Part shown: positions 1 through 12,059 of the stretch, one piece after another
How positions within the stretch are numbered: the stretch's first letter is position 1
Layout: every line of letters starts with the position of its first letter
Assembly (NCBI GenBank): GCA_021234155.1
Contig: JAJEKV010000112.1
Location: 1,141,032-1,205,031 of the forward strand
Direction of reading: 5' to 3'
Origin: Isoetes taiwanensis
Lineage: Eukaryota > Streptophyta > Lycopodiopsida > Isoetales > Isoetaceae
DNA: 64,000 nucleotides
Notes under the pieces: model-generated
Told to the model about the DNA's origin: nothing
Databases searched by the model: none
Seen by the model: the letters and a program-made list of their open reading frames with translations, nothing else
Translations under genes and position numbers: made by a program

Positions 1-599
1 TCCGGAGTTAAAGAGCTCTGCCCCGGAAGGGTTTTCGAGAAGAAACACCTTAGCAACAATAAGCTCTTTGGTAAATTATCGATTTGTATATGTTAGTATA
101 GTGAGAGACACACATATGTTAGTGTTAGTATAGTGCTATTACTAAAGGTGTATGCAATATCACATGTAGTGGTTGGATAGGTGTAATTGACCCAGTGTAT
201 AATGCTTAGATAGATGCAAAATGCTGCATTGACAAAGTCTGTTCTGGCATGGCTCACCAATCCAAATGCGCCCATCTCAATTCGAAAATGGTGTGCCTGC
301 ATGCGAATGGAGGCAATGAGTCCGCACCTTTTCATGGGAAAATGGATACACAGGTAGCATTGCGGGCCCCATTCTAATGTGGGATTTATGTGGTGCTCGT
401 AGTGTGTTGTCTTGATCTATTCAAGGGCATTGGCATCCCAGAGCTTGCTGAGGAAGCAAGCATCAAGATATTGCCTTAAGCTATGGCGATCTACCTCTAT
501 TTGCACATATATGCATCATTATCTCGCACATTCCATCTAGCCGACCATTGAGCTCTCTTTTCCCTCGGTGAGGGCCTTGAGGAGCTACGACCCTATTGC

Positions 600-1314
600 C
601 ATGATATAAGCTAGGTTAGGGGAGGCGAGCATCCTCCATATTGACCACCTTCTGAAAATAGACAATGTGGCGATCAAGGACCGCCCTCTAAAGAGGCAAG
701 AAACCCATCTCCTGCAAAAGAATTTGATATGGGAATGTGGAATTCACCCCCAGTACTCGTACCAAGAAGGTTTTTACTACCTGCTCCAAGTCATTCCAGA
801 TAGCGAAGGATACTAATGGACCCCATACTTCGATCCTGTATAAAAGCACAGGCTCCACTGAGATCTTGAACAAGTGCGACTGATGGGCCCAATCATATAG
901 CTCCGCTCTGCGACTATTGTTCTGCATTGCATATAGTGCCTTCCAGCCTGCCGTCACTCATAGCCATATGGATGTGTCCCAGTGCATAGTAGAAGGAAAC
1001 TCCACTCCCGAATATTTGTATGTGGGTGCCACTTCCATATTTTGCCCTTGGTAGCTGAAAGAGGGGATCCTCGGCTAACGTGAGGATGATATGAGGACCA
1101 CCTTAGTGTTGGCCAGGTTGACGCACATATCAGTCGCTTCGTAGAATGTGTCCAGGGCATCGAGATGACACTGCATGTCTGCTGGAGTGTAAGCTAGGAG
1201 GTCCATATCATCAGCATATATTAACTGTCGGATGATCCGATGCAGAAGGTGAGCTCCGTTGCCTCCATTGTCAGCCAGCCAGCTCTCCAACTGATCAATG
1301 TAAAGCCCAAACAA
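600..1314 (-). pseudogene. LINE A reverse transcriptase, C-terminal half
   Basis: The frame at 1314-1075 reads FGLYIDQLE, then LIYADDMDLLAY, then LDALDTFYEAT and VNLANTKVV, which are palm motifs B to D of a LINE reverse transcriptase with the catalytic YADD box. A second frame (957-688) carries the C-terminal region with EPVLLYRIEVWG and a following LEQVVKTFLVRVLG helix. The fingers and palm motifs expected before FGLYID are missing: the sequence jumps from a linker straight into motif B at a 20-bp tandem duplication near 1300-1339. This is a deletion product, not a full enzyme. Confidence 0.85.
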
Positions 1315-1910
1315 TGTTTGTAAAGCCCAAACAATGTTGTACTGGTTTTCTGAGAACCCTTCGCCAGAATGTCCTGGGGTGATGTTCTAGGAGGCAAAAC
1401 ATTTCTCTTTGATGTGCTGCGATGTACTTGGCTTTCTTAGCTTTAACAAAGATGCGGTACTGTCTGTGTGTGGGCGTAATGCAGGGTCTGTGACCTTGTG
1501 GAGCCAACATTTATTTTCCTGGCTTGTCTGTTGCTCTAGTGTAGGGTACTATAAAATTCCTGCCAGGTCATCTACAAGAATCTAGGCATAAGCCCCGTCA
1601 TGTTCATAATCTAATCGCAGTTGAGGCATGTGAGAATTTGTCGTATAGGGGTTCGCACAACCTGCCAAATCAGCTGCAAGTAGAATGGTAGGTGGTCTGA
1701 GTCGACCATTTCATCTCTTTTAGTTGTTCCAACTGGAAGCGCTTGACGACATGCATATCCTGCTCAGACACCAGCACATAGTCCACCACACTAGATCTGC
1801 AAATATTCTTGCAGGAGGATGGCTACTGTGACAGTCCATTGCAAATTACCAGGTCAAAGATACCACAGAGCAAAAGCAACTGCCTACCATAGCGCATGAC
1901 CTAATTGTCA

Positions 1911-2660
1911 TCAGGTGTCCATGGCCAAGCTCTTTCTGTAGGATGCAGCTAACACATCATCAATCAAGGGATCAAATCTCATCGCTTGTTCTTTCCCGGT
2001 GCATGCATTGAAGTCTCCAAGGAGTATGACACTGCCCAATTGCTTATGCTCATTTATGTCATCATATAGATCGACATAGGGGTCCAGTCTATCCACATCT
2101 GAGTGGGTGTGATAGAAGTTGCTCTCTGCACATGGGAAGTAGTAGGCTACCACAAAGAGAGGTCTGCTACTGCAGTTTTGCACATGCACCCACAGGTACC
2201 GGTTGTGCCTGTCCGTCTTGAACAAGGAGATTGATTGTGCCAAGGCCGTCCAGTAGTAGTAGGCAACCCTCCATGCCCCCACTTTCCTGTACAATCATTG
2301 AAGATTGAGTAGCGCTAGTATCTTGGCAAGTCGGGTATTCTGTATCCTGCATGCTCCCATGTTTCCATGAGGAAGATGAGATCCATGTCTGCGGCAACCG
2401 AGTTGACACTATCTCTCTTCCGCCATGGGAAACCCCGACAATTCCAGGAGACCATGCAGAGGACAATTCCTATTTGTTGGCAGGGGTTGCAACTTCTGGA
2501 TTCCGGTGTGCTTGTGAAGGGGGGAGAAGGGGATGGTAGAATTGGAAGCAGCATGAGACGTGCCAGCAGCAGAAGGTGAGGCAACCGGAGCAGGGAGTGG
2601 AGCTGTAGCATGCAAAGCAGGGATATGGTCAGGAGATGCTGGAGGGTTCGCAGCATTCAT
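1911..2660 (-). pseudogene. LINE A endonuclease domain (APE-type), broken
   Basis: In known LINEs this domain nicks target DNA to prime reverse transcription. The N-terminal strand (VSWNCRG, then FLMETWEH) lies at 2560-2370 in one frame. The body follows at 2294-1911 in another, with a tyrosine/phenylalanine-rich strand (FVVAYYFP), a DPYVDLYDDI helix and the diagnostic LLGDFNAC motif. A frame break near 2300 separates the two halves. Downstream (1900-1550) are decayed endonuclease C-terminal residues in shifting frames. The family call is firm; activity is excluded by the breaks. Confidence 0.85.
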
Positions 2661-2800
2661 AGCAGCATTTGGCGGCCTGAGCCAATCCAAAAAGAACTTT
2701 CCTGTCAGAGACCAAGGTGATGGAAGAGGGTAAGTTGTCGGTGTAAGTCGGGAGTGATAATCATGTATGAGCCAAAGGAGAACGTCAACGTCCATGAGTT

Positions 2801-3439
2801 ATTGCAATGTCATGAGCCACTATTGTAGAAGCATCTCCCCAATGGCCTGTGTAGGTGCCATAAAGGGAAGGATCTAGATCAATTTCTAATAAGCATTGCT
2901 GCCACCATTACCTTGCAATGGAATATGAGATGGGACGAAGGGAATAAAGGACGAAAGAGAGGGTCGACGCAAGGAGGATCAGATAAATGAAATGCGCCAC
3001 AAAAGATGAAATGTTGTAAAAGAGCAATAGGACGTTTAATGATGAAAGCCTAGCCAATACTACTGAACAACCTCTACCAGATTAATCCTATTTGGAGCGA
3101 CGAATGAGGATAGAGGCATGTTAAGATTTAGTGCCAATGCATCAGGGATGCGTAAAAAGGTAGTGAAAGGTAGAGTGATCAAAGTGGCTTTTGTCTTGTC
3201 TATAAATGAGCAGATGGAGCGGCAAAACATATGACAATAAAATATAAATGGGTAGGGAGCGAAGGTAGATGAGGCGGCGTTTTGCATGATGAATGTCGGT
3301 TAGCGATAAAAGGGGTAGAGGTGAGGAAAGAGGAGAAGATAAGTTGAGAAATTGGTGAAAAAGGACGATAGCTGCAGATTCGAAAAGGAGAGAGGATGAA
3401 GAGAATTGGATGTCTTGAGAGATGCAAAAAAGGTAGCAA
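2801..3439. other. Spacer between two LINEs
   Basis: No supportable gene. It may include the 5' leader of LINE A, or DNA into which both elements inserted. Purine-rich stretches occur toward 3300-3480. Confidence 0.5.
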
Positions 3440-5145
3440 CAGGTGATGTAGGAAGATAAGGAAGGAAGGAAGGAAGTATATTTTAACGTCCACGGAGGCC
3501 AACTGGCCTATGAGACGGTGATACAATATAGCAGAAAGTTTCCAAACACAAAAGAAAACCACAGAAACCCTGTACAATGTGTCTCTACACTGGGATGAAA
3601 AAATCCCCCATGTGGGAGGAAAAACCCTTGTAATAGGCGTTGAGAGGCCCTATCTGGCGCTCAAATTCCTGTCTTTGTGAGGGACTCAGACGGTGGAGAC
3701 TTGCAAAATGTAGGGCCTTGAGGCGTGCAACCATTGGCAGCATTGTTGATGGTGCTATCTCGAGCATACGAGATCGGCATGAGTTGCTTAGATGTGTGCA
3801 TCTGTTTGGGCATTCCCAGAGCATGGTGTTCATCTTCTACTATCGCATGTGACAAAGACTGACATAATCTCTCATGCCGGGATTCCCCGCCCCTCCATCG
3901 TACCCCAATGGCTTTGTCTCAATTCGTGATGGTGGGACCCATCCTTATTGCGGCTATAGCTCTCGTTTCTTTGTAGAGATGTGTGCCTTCAAATCTTGGT
4001 GGGGGCCATGTTCAAGCGACGGATTAACTGCGTGTGGTAGTGCTCATTTTTTGCTTTGCAAAGAGGGCGCATCCCACAAAGAACAAAGCGCTCATTCAAA
4101 TACGGCTCCTGCTCCGATATCATAACATATCCATAATGTGTTGATAGTCTATGGACCATCTTGCAAACCATCCCCTACAATGCTCCGCCACTCTTTTAGG
4201 ACGTTGTGGCCCTTGTGCCAATAACTTGAGCCGGGGAGGAAGGCGTTGTGCATCCATACGTCAACCTTATGGAGATATGCAAGGTGCTGCGTATAGCGAA
4301 TCTTTGCGAGGGCCAAAAGCTTGATCTCATACTGACAAAAATCGGATAAGGCACCGTGTCCTTGGCGCCTAGGTTGTATGTCGGGGAAAGCCTTATGTAC
4401 CCTCTCTAGCTTATCCCAAGTACCTTTGCTAACCGGCCCCAAATCTCTACCCCATACAGAATTACGGGTTCCACGAGTGCTCGGAGCAGGTGTGCTTTGC
4501 ATGCCCAATCGCATACATCTAATGCCAGAATGGCTATTACGCATTGCATACGGGGCTTTCCATCCGTCTTGACCCTTCTTTCTACGGTCATCCCATAGCA
4601 TGTTAGCGAGAAATCGATTCGAGATACTTAAAGGTCCTTACAACTTTCATCATTTGTCCTCTATAATAGAAATGCGGGATATCATCTTTAGCATACGGGA
4701 TTAACCTTGACTTGGTTTTTCTGGCTGGTTGGTATCATTCTGCTATGTCCGCGAAATTGACGAGAGCATCCAAATGTTCCTGCATACTCCCTACCTGTAT
4801 CGGACAATAAGCCCGGATAAACGCATAGAGCAAGCTGTTATCTTGTATATGCCTGCCTCGGCAGCTGCGGGCCACCACCTCCATGTTCTTGCATCAGTGC
4901 GCAACTTGTCAATATAGAGTCCAAAAAGCGTTGGAGATAGCGGGCATCCTGTTTAACACGTGGTGTTGTTCACCGGTGGTCCGAACTTGGGGCAAAGTGG
5001 CATATATTCCGTCATAGAGCGGTAGATAGCATTACCGCAAATCACGTGGGACATGTAGCTCCTGCAGGCGTTGCCACAACGGTCGAGGGGACCGTATCAT
5101 ATGTCGTCATAAAATCCACGAAAACGGCAATACAAAGTCACGATT
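3440..5145 (-). mobile_element. Degenerate LINE B with (TTCC)n 3' tail
   Basis: Minus strand. Reverse transcriptase remnants run from about 5140 (VFVDFM palm motif) through GCPLSPTLFGLYID near 4960-4900 and MQEHLDALVNFAD near 4780, to a C-terminal region at 4600-4150 (EPVILYGVEIWG; IKLLALAKIRYTQHL). A 3' untranslated part follows, with a CCCACATGGGGG foldback near 3610, the phrase GGCCTCCGTGGACGTTAAAA shared with the LINE ends at 19.5 and 20.9 kb, and a terminal TTCC repeat at 3440-3478. It is 5' truncated (no endonuclease seen) and frame-broken. Similar to LINE A but a distinct copy or subfamily. Confidence 0.85.
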
Positions 5146-8100
5146 GCATTGCGCTTTAGCTTCCATAAGGATTACGAGGTAAAATATGATCACTTTCGTG
5201 GAGGGGGCGGGAAAACCTGTCCAACCGCGTACGTGCGGTTTCCTCCGCCCATTAAGGAACAAACATGCATTGCTTTTTGGCCATGGAAGCCCCCTTTTAT
5301 TCTACCATGTCCGGCATGGAATAAAATAATAAGCTAAGATTAGCCGGATGGCTATTTTATAGCTTTTGTTCAAGAAAAAATGGCTAAACTAAATGGAAAA
5401 AATGCTTAAAATAAAAATAAAATTTTTAGCCCTTTTTTTTTTCCACCCAAGTGAGCTTCTAGGTCGAATAGCCAAACCTTCATCTCGGACAACTCTAATG
5501 AGACCATCAATTAGCTAAATCTAAGAAAAGGAGGCTTAGAAAAATAGATGGATTAGCCTACTGCCGACATCAAGATCTATATGGACTTTAAGAAATCACC
5601 AAGTAGGGTTCAATTTGTTTGTTTTCTTTTTAATTATTTTTGGGTTGCCCTAGGGGCAAACCCCGATAATAATGGGTTTACGGCATATTCTAAGTATATG
5701 CGGAATATACCTAAGATATATACTGTGTTGCTAAAACCTTACGTTTCCTGTAAATTGGTGGTCACTTCCGTTGTGGGTCGCGGACGTTTGAGCCGGATAG
5801 CGGCTAAGACAAGCGAGGCATAGGGCTATGGCACAGTCGCGATTTGTAATGCTACGAGCAAATATTCTGAGCACATGAATGGAAGGAGGGGCTTGCAAGC
5901 GGGCGCATGAAGCTATTTTTTCTTGATCGTGCATTGCGTCTAGAAAACTTCAAAAATGCATAAAGTTACATTCAATATCCTTATGCTTTTTGCAGATTTT
6001 TTGAGTTTTAAATACTTTTTCATATATGATATTGCATGAAGCTGCAAATGAAATTTGATGTGCAATATTTTCACGAATACAAAATTTGTATATTCAACAT
6101 TTTATGTTCTCTCCTTGTGTTTTTCTGGTAGTATAAAGATGACACAACAAACCCCGGTGTTCATGTAGCAAATCCACCCCAAACAAAGGGGTGGCTTCCA
6201 CCAGTAGAAGGTGCGTTATGCGAAATTTGGGTTTTCTTCTTACACAAAATGCTTTTAGATTGCATTCACATATTTTTCATTTGATATTAAATCGGGTCTG
6301 CTCCAAGTTCTCCATCTAGCTCTTTTCTAAGTCATCTCCTTCAAGGTCGGAATCCCAATCTGCTTTCGATCTAAACATCTTCAATGTGCGTGCCATCTAT
6401 TGTGTGATGCATCTTGGCCTGGAGCAGACAGTGTCCCGGACTTAAAGCTAGAGGCAAGGATAAAGAAAATAGCTTAAAAAAATCAGGGCAAATGACAGAG
6501 GCAAGGTAAAGGATGATAATCGGCACAAACTAGATGATGATAGGAGAGACATCAACAATAAGGGCAGCGATAGGGAAGATAGTAGTGGTGCTAGCACAAG
6601 TGGAGCCCCTCCTGAGACCTTCAAAACCCGGTCTGCTACCCCCAAGCCCCTCCGTACCCCTAGCCAGAAGTAGCTCGTCGAGGAGGAGCTCTAGCGTTTG
6701 CATGAAGCCAGATTGAGCTTATCCATGATCAGATTGAGCTTATCCATGATAGAAAGGAGCTCAAAGAAGCGTAAGTCCTATGAAAAGGAGCTCAAGAGGA
6801 GCATAAGTCCCATCGGCATTTGCTTGAAAGCGAGAATGATTGTCTTCTAAAAAGCATCGATCGCCCTTTCTCAAATTTCAATTGGTTAGTTTGAAATTTC
6901 TTGCTCTTGTGTGAATTATCATTTGCTTGATTAGAGTGTCTTTTTTGTAAGATGCCAAGAATTAAATGTTAGATATTTATAGCTCGGTCTTGAGATCGAG
7001 GCGATGGCATAACTTGTTATACCATGCTTTTGTAGCTAATTTGCAATGTTTTTCTCTGTTAGTGGTGAATGAAGATTTTATACTATGAGGAATGTGTTAA
7101 TAGTTATGTCTGATTGTATGAAATGCCAAGATTATATGCTTGTGATCTTACATTTTAAAACCTTGTTTCATACATCATTTGCAGGTTATCTGATTAATGC
7201 GGACCACTTTGGTATTACTATGATCTATACTCAAGTTTGAACATAGCCATCGATGATTTTACGGAATTACAAGTAAGCATGAGCCTTATGAAAAGCCGGC
7301 GTTATATTGCATTATAAGTGTAAATATTTTTTGTTCTTTCCATTACATTCATTCCATTTCTAATTTATTGCAAGCACATGGGCGATCCGTGATTGGACAT
7401 TGGTAATGTCACACTTGCTCTTATTTGCATAAACATATGCCATAAAGCAGGACTAACTGCGTCTATTTTCTGTTGCGAGAATTTAAATGCAGGGGTTGAG
7501 GTGCATTTGATATTTAGCACCGGCTTAATTACAACAAGTAAACATATTAATGCATACAAATAGTAAGGGCTTCTATTCGACATGAAGGATCTAGTTAATA
7601 ATTATAGAATCTATTCTAGATTTAACATTTCGTATTAGCGGGACAAGGTGCATAATGTCTACATTTTTCTGAGGCGGTTTCAAATAATATGCCAATGTGC
7701 TTGGCTATTATTTTGCAGATTGATATCGATCTTCTTACCTCAAAGTTTAGATACATGGGAGCTGTTTGTTTGTACATGCCAAACCTTCATGAAGATCTTA
7801 GTTGATTCTTTTCGACCGCATTGCAAAATCTTCATTTCTTCTTAACTTGCTAGAGCTAGCCTAATTCTGCGAAGATGACCTAAGCGTAATGAATCGGGGA
7901 ATCATTTGTGGAATTGACATATTTTGCATGTGGACCATCGGCTTGCTTGAATCTATGTTTGAGCAACTGATATAGAACAAACGGGTTCATGTAAGCATAT
8001 TCAATGTCTGACAAATTACATATAAGCTACATTGTCTGCATTTTCTTTCATCTATTAGCTCCTCAAATCAATGTGTTTTTTAGAAGTTGTAATTCAAGAT

Positions 8101-8339
8101 TTCAACGTCTATATTCGTCACGTATGTCTCTAAATCATTTTTGTAAATGCCAAGTGTATTGAGAAACTAGATGGTGTGAATGGCAGTAAAAAACTTGGCT
8201 TCGGTTTCAAGAATGATCTCCTGCTTCCTAAACGCTCATTTGAAACAATATCAAAGTTATAGTATGATGTTCACGATTTGAACAATATATAAATCATGTA
8301 TCTAAATTTGCTATTGTAACAAAGCAATTAAAATGCTTA
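5146..8339. other. AT-rich intergenic DNA
   Basis: No credible gene. A TTAGCC/GGCTAA-rich patch lies at about 5330-5560, resembling the MITE family at 13.8 kb. A short palindromic phrase (GGGTTGCCC-TA-GGGGCAAACCC) at 5642-5663 recurs at 8790. A 21-bp direct duplication sits at about 6711-6752. The remainder looks anonymous. Confidence 0.6.
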
Positions 8340-8760
8340 TATTTGTATTCAGAACTTACACTAGTGCAAGGATGCATTCTATTTTGTTTAAGAATTCCTC
8401 TCTTAGGTCAATCCATGTAAACATACAAGTGTGTGCAATAGATACAAGCAAAAGTCGAGCAAAATTTGCAAGAGAATCTAAGCAAACTTTTTACCAAATC
8501 TTGCATCCACGAATTTTAGATTGATTATCGCGAATTTGAATTTGTGATGTTCTTATTTTATGGCATATTAGTATAAACTTGCATTCTATCTGAGCCTTAA
8601 GTCAATCCATGCAAAGCATGCAAGAGAAGCAAAATATACAAGAGAATCTAAGAACGCACTAAGCAAATCTTTGATCTTCTATCCATAATTTTTAGCTTCA
8701 CAACATGACAAATTTAACATTATTTTCCTTTTATACTGACCTAAACTTACATGCACTTAT
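8340..8760. repeat. Imperfect tandem duplication, about 240 bp
   Basis: Two successive blocks share AACTTRCA, a CTTARGTCAATCCATG phrase, then AAGAGAATCTAAG and AGCAAA-CTTT in the same order. Copy one starts near 8345 and copy two near 8572. The copies are diverged and non-coding. Confidence 0.6.
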
Positions 8761-8799
8761 AGAGGAATTCTTTATAATTGAACGTTTTTGGGTTGCCCT

Positions 8800-9300
8800 A
8801 GGGAGGCAAACCCCGCTTATGGGTATCTTTGGAATATACCTCTTGCAGCTTGTTTGAATAATGTTCCAAAGATTATGGAAGGGAATTTTTGTGATGTTTT
8901 GACATCCGGGAGTAGGCTTCTAAGACCCGAATTTGTGATTAAACTACTTGGGTATATTTTTGATGCAAGAGTTGCATTAGGATTTTGCAAATGGGCAGAG
9001 AAACAAAGGGGTTATACGCATAATGTAGATGTATATAATCGTCTTCTTGTTATATTGATATCAGGATCTTTGTATGAGGATGTACATAATATTTACAGGA
9101 AAATGTTGGTGTCTGGTTGTTCTCCAAATTGCTATATTGTAGGAATTTTGGTGAGATGCCTTTGTAAAGAAGGTAAAGTGAATGAGGCGTATCACTTCCT
9201 CTGTAGTTGTTTACAACATTTTGATTGATGGACTTTGTAAATCTGGGAACGTTGAAGAAGCTGAAAAGTTGCTCTTAAAAATGGCTGAGGCACAGAAGCT
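8800..9300 (+). pseudogene. Pentatricopeptide repeat (PPR) protein fragment
   Basis: PPR proteins bind organellar RNA. The frame from 8788 to about 9210 reads through several degenerate 35-residue repeats (ARVALGFCKWAEKQRGY, VDVYNRLLVILIS, EDVHNIYRKMLVSGCSPN, GILVRCLCKEGKVNEAYHFL). Immediately afterwards a different frame continues with VYNILIDGLCKSGNVEEAEK, a textbook PPR, so a one-base shift lies near 9200. After 9300 the homology stops. The first residues (MGCPREANP) come from a short palindromic repeat also present at 5642, not from a real N-terminus. A full PPR gene would be 400-900 residues; this keeps about 150, so it is a broken fragment. Confidence 0.85.
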
Positions 9301-9756
9301 GTTGGCTTTAGGAGCTCGTGTTCCCAGCGTTGAGTTCCAAACTGCAATACTTCTTCCATGCCGAGCACCAAAGATTTCTTCAGACCAATTTCCATAAAGT
9401 CGTGGTATCAAGTATTCTATTGTCTAGAAGTAGCAATTTGAATTGATCGTCAAAACATGACTTTGAACTATGATTTAAGCCATTTCACCCTCTGGCTATG
9501 GAGGGCAACCCTCTGTGCGCAGCACCTTGTTTCTTTCTACGTAGTTGATCATATCTAGAAGGAACAATGTACTTTTTTCTTTCTCAAGTTTTGAACAAGT
9601 TCATGTATATTTATCTCTTTGTTGCTTCTTTGTATCAAGGAAGTTATAACAATCATAACAACAATCGCCATTTACTTTGCCTATATTAAATTACATTGTA
9701 ATAACAATAAGTTCAATGTCTTTGTCCAAAGGCTTGGACTTTGTAAAATTAGCATA

Positions 9757-9955
9757 ATGTGATGGCTAATATTTGCCTCCCCATTTTTTGAAAGTTTAGC
9801 CAAAGACAAGAAACTATTATTAGCCAAAGACAAGAAACTATTATGGAGAAAAATCATCTACTTTAGCCACGTGCTGGAAATTTCAAGCTCTAATTTGAGG
9901 TTAGTTTAGCCAAACCTATTTTGGCTACACTAAAATACAGGGGTAATAATTTATT
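9757..9955. repeat. TTAGCCAAA-rich repeat (MITE-like)
   Basis: AT-rich block with repeated TTAGCCAAA, containing an exact 24-bp tandem duplication (TTAGCCAAAGACAAGAAACT...) at about 9820-9845. Its right half resembles the right half of the hAT-like MITE at 13.8-14.4 kb (AGCCAAA...CTTTAGCCA...TAGCCAAA...AATA). Termini and target duplication could not be defined. Confidence 0.5.
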
Positions 9956-9957
9956 CC

Positions 9958-10275
9958 ATGATGCTGGTCCATCTCGTTCCTCCACGACTTTTTACCCTAC
10001 CATTTCCTCCCAATCTTGGTACCTTTGCACATCTTCCCTTGATTCGCTTTTCCTACCGCTTTCCCATCTCTACTTTCTCGTCTTCTTGTCCTTTTCATAA
10101 TCCAATATTCCATGCCCCTTTTCGGCACTCCAGTTGCTTCAGTAGAAATGCAATCCTAACGTACCAATTGAACAATCTTCAATCCACCCTGACTCAGCAA
10201 AAATCGTTGCATGCCCAGCTCGATTGCCTACAAAGAAACTCCATCAAAAGGTTTGCAGTCGGCCCCGATATTTGA
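9958..10275 (+). CDS. Unrecognised 105-residue reading frame
   Basis: Open from an ATG, rich in Phe, Pro, Ser and Arg at the start (LVPPRLFTLPFPPN, FSYRFPISTFSSS) and more polar later (LNNLQSTLTQQKSLHAQL). The composition resembles an organelle-targeting presequence followed by the start of a mature protein, and the position just downstream of the PPR fragment would allow a PPR-type N-terminal exon. No domain is recognisable and there is no supporting splice structure, so it may be chance. Confidence 0.2.
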   Translation: MMLVHLVPPRLFTLPFPPNLGTFAHLPLIRFSYRFPISTFSSSCPFHNPIFHAPFRHSSCFSRNAILTYQLNNLQSTLTQQKSLHAQLDCLQRNSIKRFAVGPDI

Positions 10276-10849
10276 GCGCGACTCTACTTGTCATTGTTAT
10301 GAGTTCGTTGTGGCCATGGAGGGCTAGTTTTCTTGAATTTAGGCACGTTTACCTTCCATGAGGACACCTATTCTTGTGATTGTTCTACAACCGATGGAAA
10401 ATGGTAAAACGGCCAACTAAAAAATGAAATTCGTGGTAGTAGCCGGGGGCAATCACGGTTCACGAGCCTTCACTTTGATGGTTATCAAGCCTTAGGGCTT
10501 AAAACACTGAAGAATCAAACACCTACACCAAGCTAAGAAACTTCGCTTGTGAGTGGCGCCTCCAATGCCAATCCATTTTACCATTACTTCTTCCTCACCC
10601 ATTACTTCATATTCTTCCTCGCTACTAATCATTGCTCTATTTGTAGTAGATCTGGGCATCTTGCGGGGCACATTTTTCTCGCCATGCTCACACATAACAC
10701 TATTGATAATGCCATCACTTTCTTGCCATGCCACCAGGTTCTCCACCCTTTTGTCTCCTCTGCCACCTTTGAATCATGTCTTGGGCATGGTCATCTTGAT
10801 CATTTTGATGCCTTTCATTACATAGTCAAGCGTGTTTATATATAGTCGA
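10276..10849. other. Spacer, nothing recognised
   Basis: Contains a C/T-rich open stretch (10550-10845) without recognisable motifs. It may be leader sequence of the gypsy fragment that follows. Confidence 0.4.
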
Positions 10850-11810
10850 GGGCCCGCCGTTTGAACCCGCCCCACACTTAATCCTATTGAGGACGATGCT
10901 TTTGCAACAAGAATCTCGGTTTGCAATCACCTTTCTGATGCCCTTCCCTTTTGGGAATCCATTTCAACTAATGCCGTCATTCTTTCATGGATCTACCATG
11001 GTTATCCTCTTCCCTGGACTAATTCCACATCCTCGGAATCTTTTTTTTTTGTCCAATTTGTCATCCCTATTTTGAAGATGTGCTCATGTCATTGTTTTCT
11101 TTGATGACACATTAGTTTTCAGGAAGTCCAAGAAAGATCATTATTTGCATTTGCGAGAGTTTTTTTATCGAGTAAGGGAGTAGTCTATTACTCTTAATCC
11201 TAAGAAAAATTGCTTTGTTCCAATAAAAAATTAAATATTTGGGTCACATTGTTTGCATTAGGGTAATGGATCGATGAGGGCAAAAGCAATTATGGATTGG
11301 CAAGACCTTTTTCGGTTGCTTTCGTGCTTGCCCTTTTGGGCTCATGCGGCACCATAGGAACCTAACGGATCTTTATTTGTTGCTACAAAAGATATTATTT
11401 TCAATGGAATCATAATCATCAGCTCATTTTCCAGGTTTTGAAGGACGCCATAGTAATTCTACATTTGTCAAAAGTTCATGTGCCTTACTTGTCATGTGTT
11501 GATGCAAGTGGTACAACCTTAGTCTTGATTTTATGCAAGATGGTCATCAATTTGCGTGAGAGCTAGAAATTTTGTGATTTGAAGAAAAGTCGATATCACG
11601 ATAGCGAAGTTTTGGTTTGTGGTTCATGCTTTATCTATTAGAGTCAATGATTCATATTTTGGCTGACCAACTAAGCATTATACACATTATTTTTAGGAAA
11701 ACCTTACGGATCGACAATTGAATTGGTTGCTTTCACGCAACAATTCATGGATTATGTCAAGGTAAAGAGAAGGTTGTCAAAAAGTAGATCTCAAAGGATA
11801 GTATCCTAAG
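10850..11810 (+). pseudogene. Ty3/gypsy-type pol fragment (RT to RNase H), heavily decayed
   Basis: Reading in shifting frames, 11080-11130 gives VFFDDTLVFRKSKKDHYLHL, an RT catalytic box followed by the usual H-L-R helix. 11190-11260 gives LNPKKNCF and a YLGHIV remnant, then IMDWQDL. 11445-11530 gives KDAIVILHLSKVHVPYLSCVDASG, the start of RNase H with its DAS motif. Later pieces resemble the RNase H tail (about 11590-11780). An earlier stretch (10890-11000, LPFWESISTNAVILSWIYHG) may be RT N-terminal but is unusual for gypsy. No LTRs were found for it. Confidence 0.6.
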
Positions 11811-12059
11811 TTTTTGGAGAAAGATCTTATTAGCAATTGAAATTGCCATGATTACTTTAATACTATAAATAGAATATTCAAATATCAAAAAGATAGATAT
11901 AATTTTTAATGTCTACGAGAAGCGACTGAAGTAGACATGTCCTACACTAGCTTCACAACGATCATGGCCACTTTCACAATGAGAGGTTGACCTAGTGACC
12001 TTGGGCATGGCAGAACCACAAGCATCATTTCTTCAGCTATTTGTATGACAAAATATGCC

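Larger units (their letters stand above)
1..2800 (-). mobile_element. Degenerate LINE (non-LTR retrotransposon) A
   Basis: Read on the minus strand, the order is endonuclease (about 2660-1750), a linker, reverse transcriptase (about 1314-600) and a 3' untranslated part running off the window start. The endonuclease shows SWNCRG and LLGDFNA; the reverse transcriptase shows FGLYID and YADD. The 3' part (about 340-1) matches the 3' part of the LINE piece at 12.1-12.6 kb, including the shared phrase around GGACTCAT and the TCGAAAACC hairpin. Several frame breaks make it inactive. The clade is not assigned; an RNase H domain was not seen. Confidence 0.88.

Noticed and set aside
2351-2579. Plus-strand frames over LINE A
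   Set aside because: They are opposite-strand shadows of the endonuclease coding strand.
10890-11000. DIRS-type reverse transcriptase start (LPFWESI...SWIYHG)
   Set aside because: Only a short resemblance; the following FFDD and LNPKKN segments fit Ty3/gypsy better.
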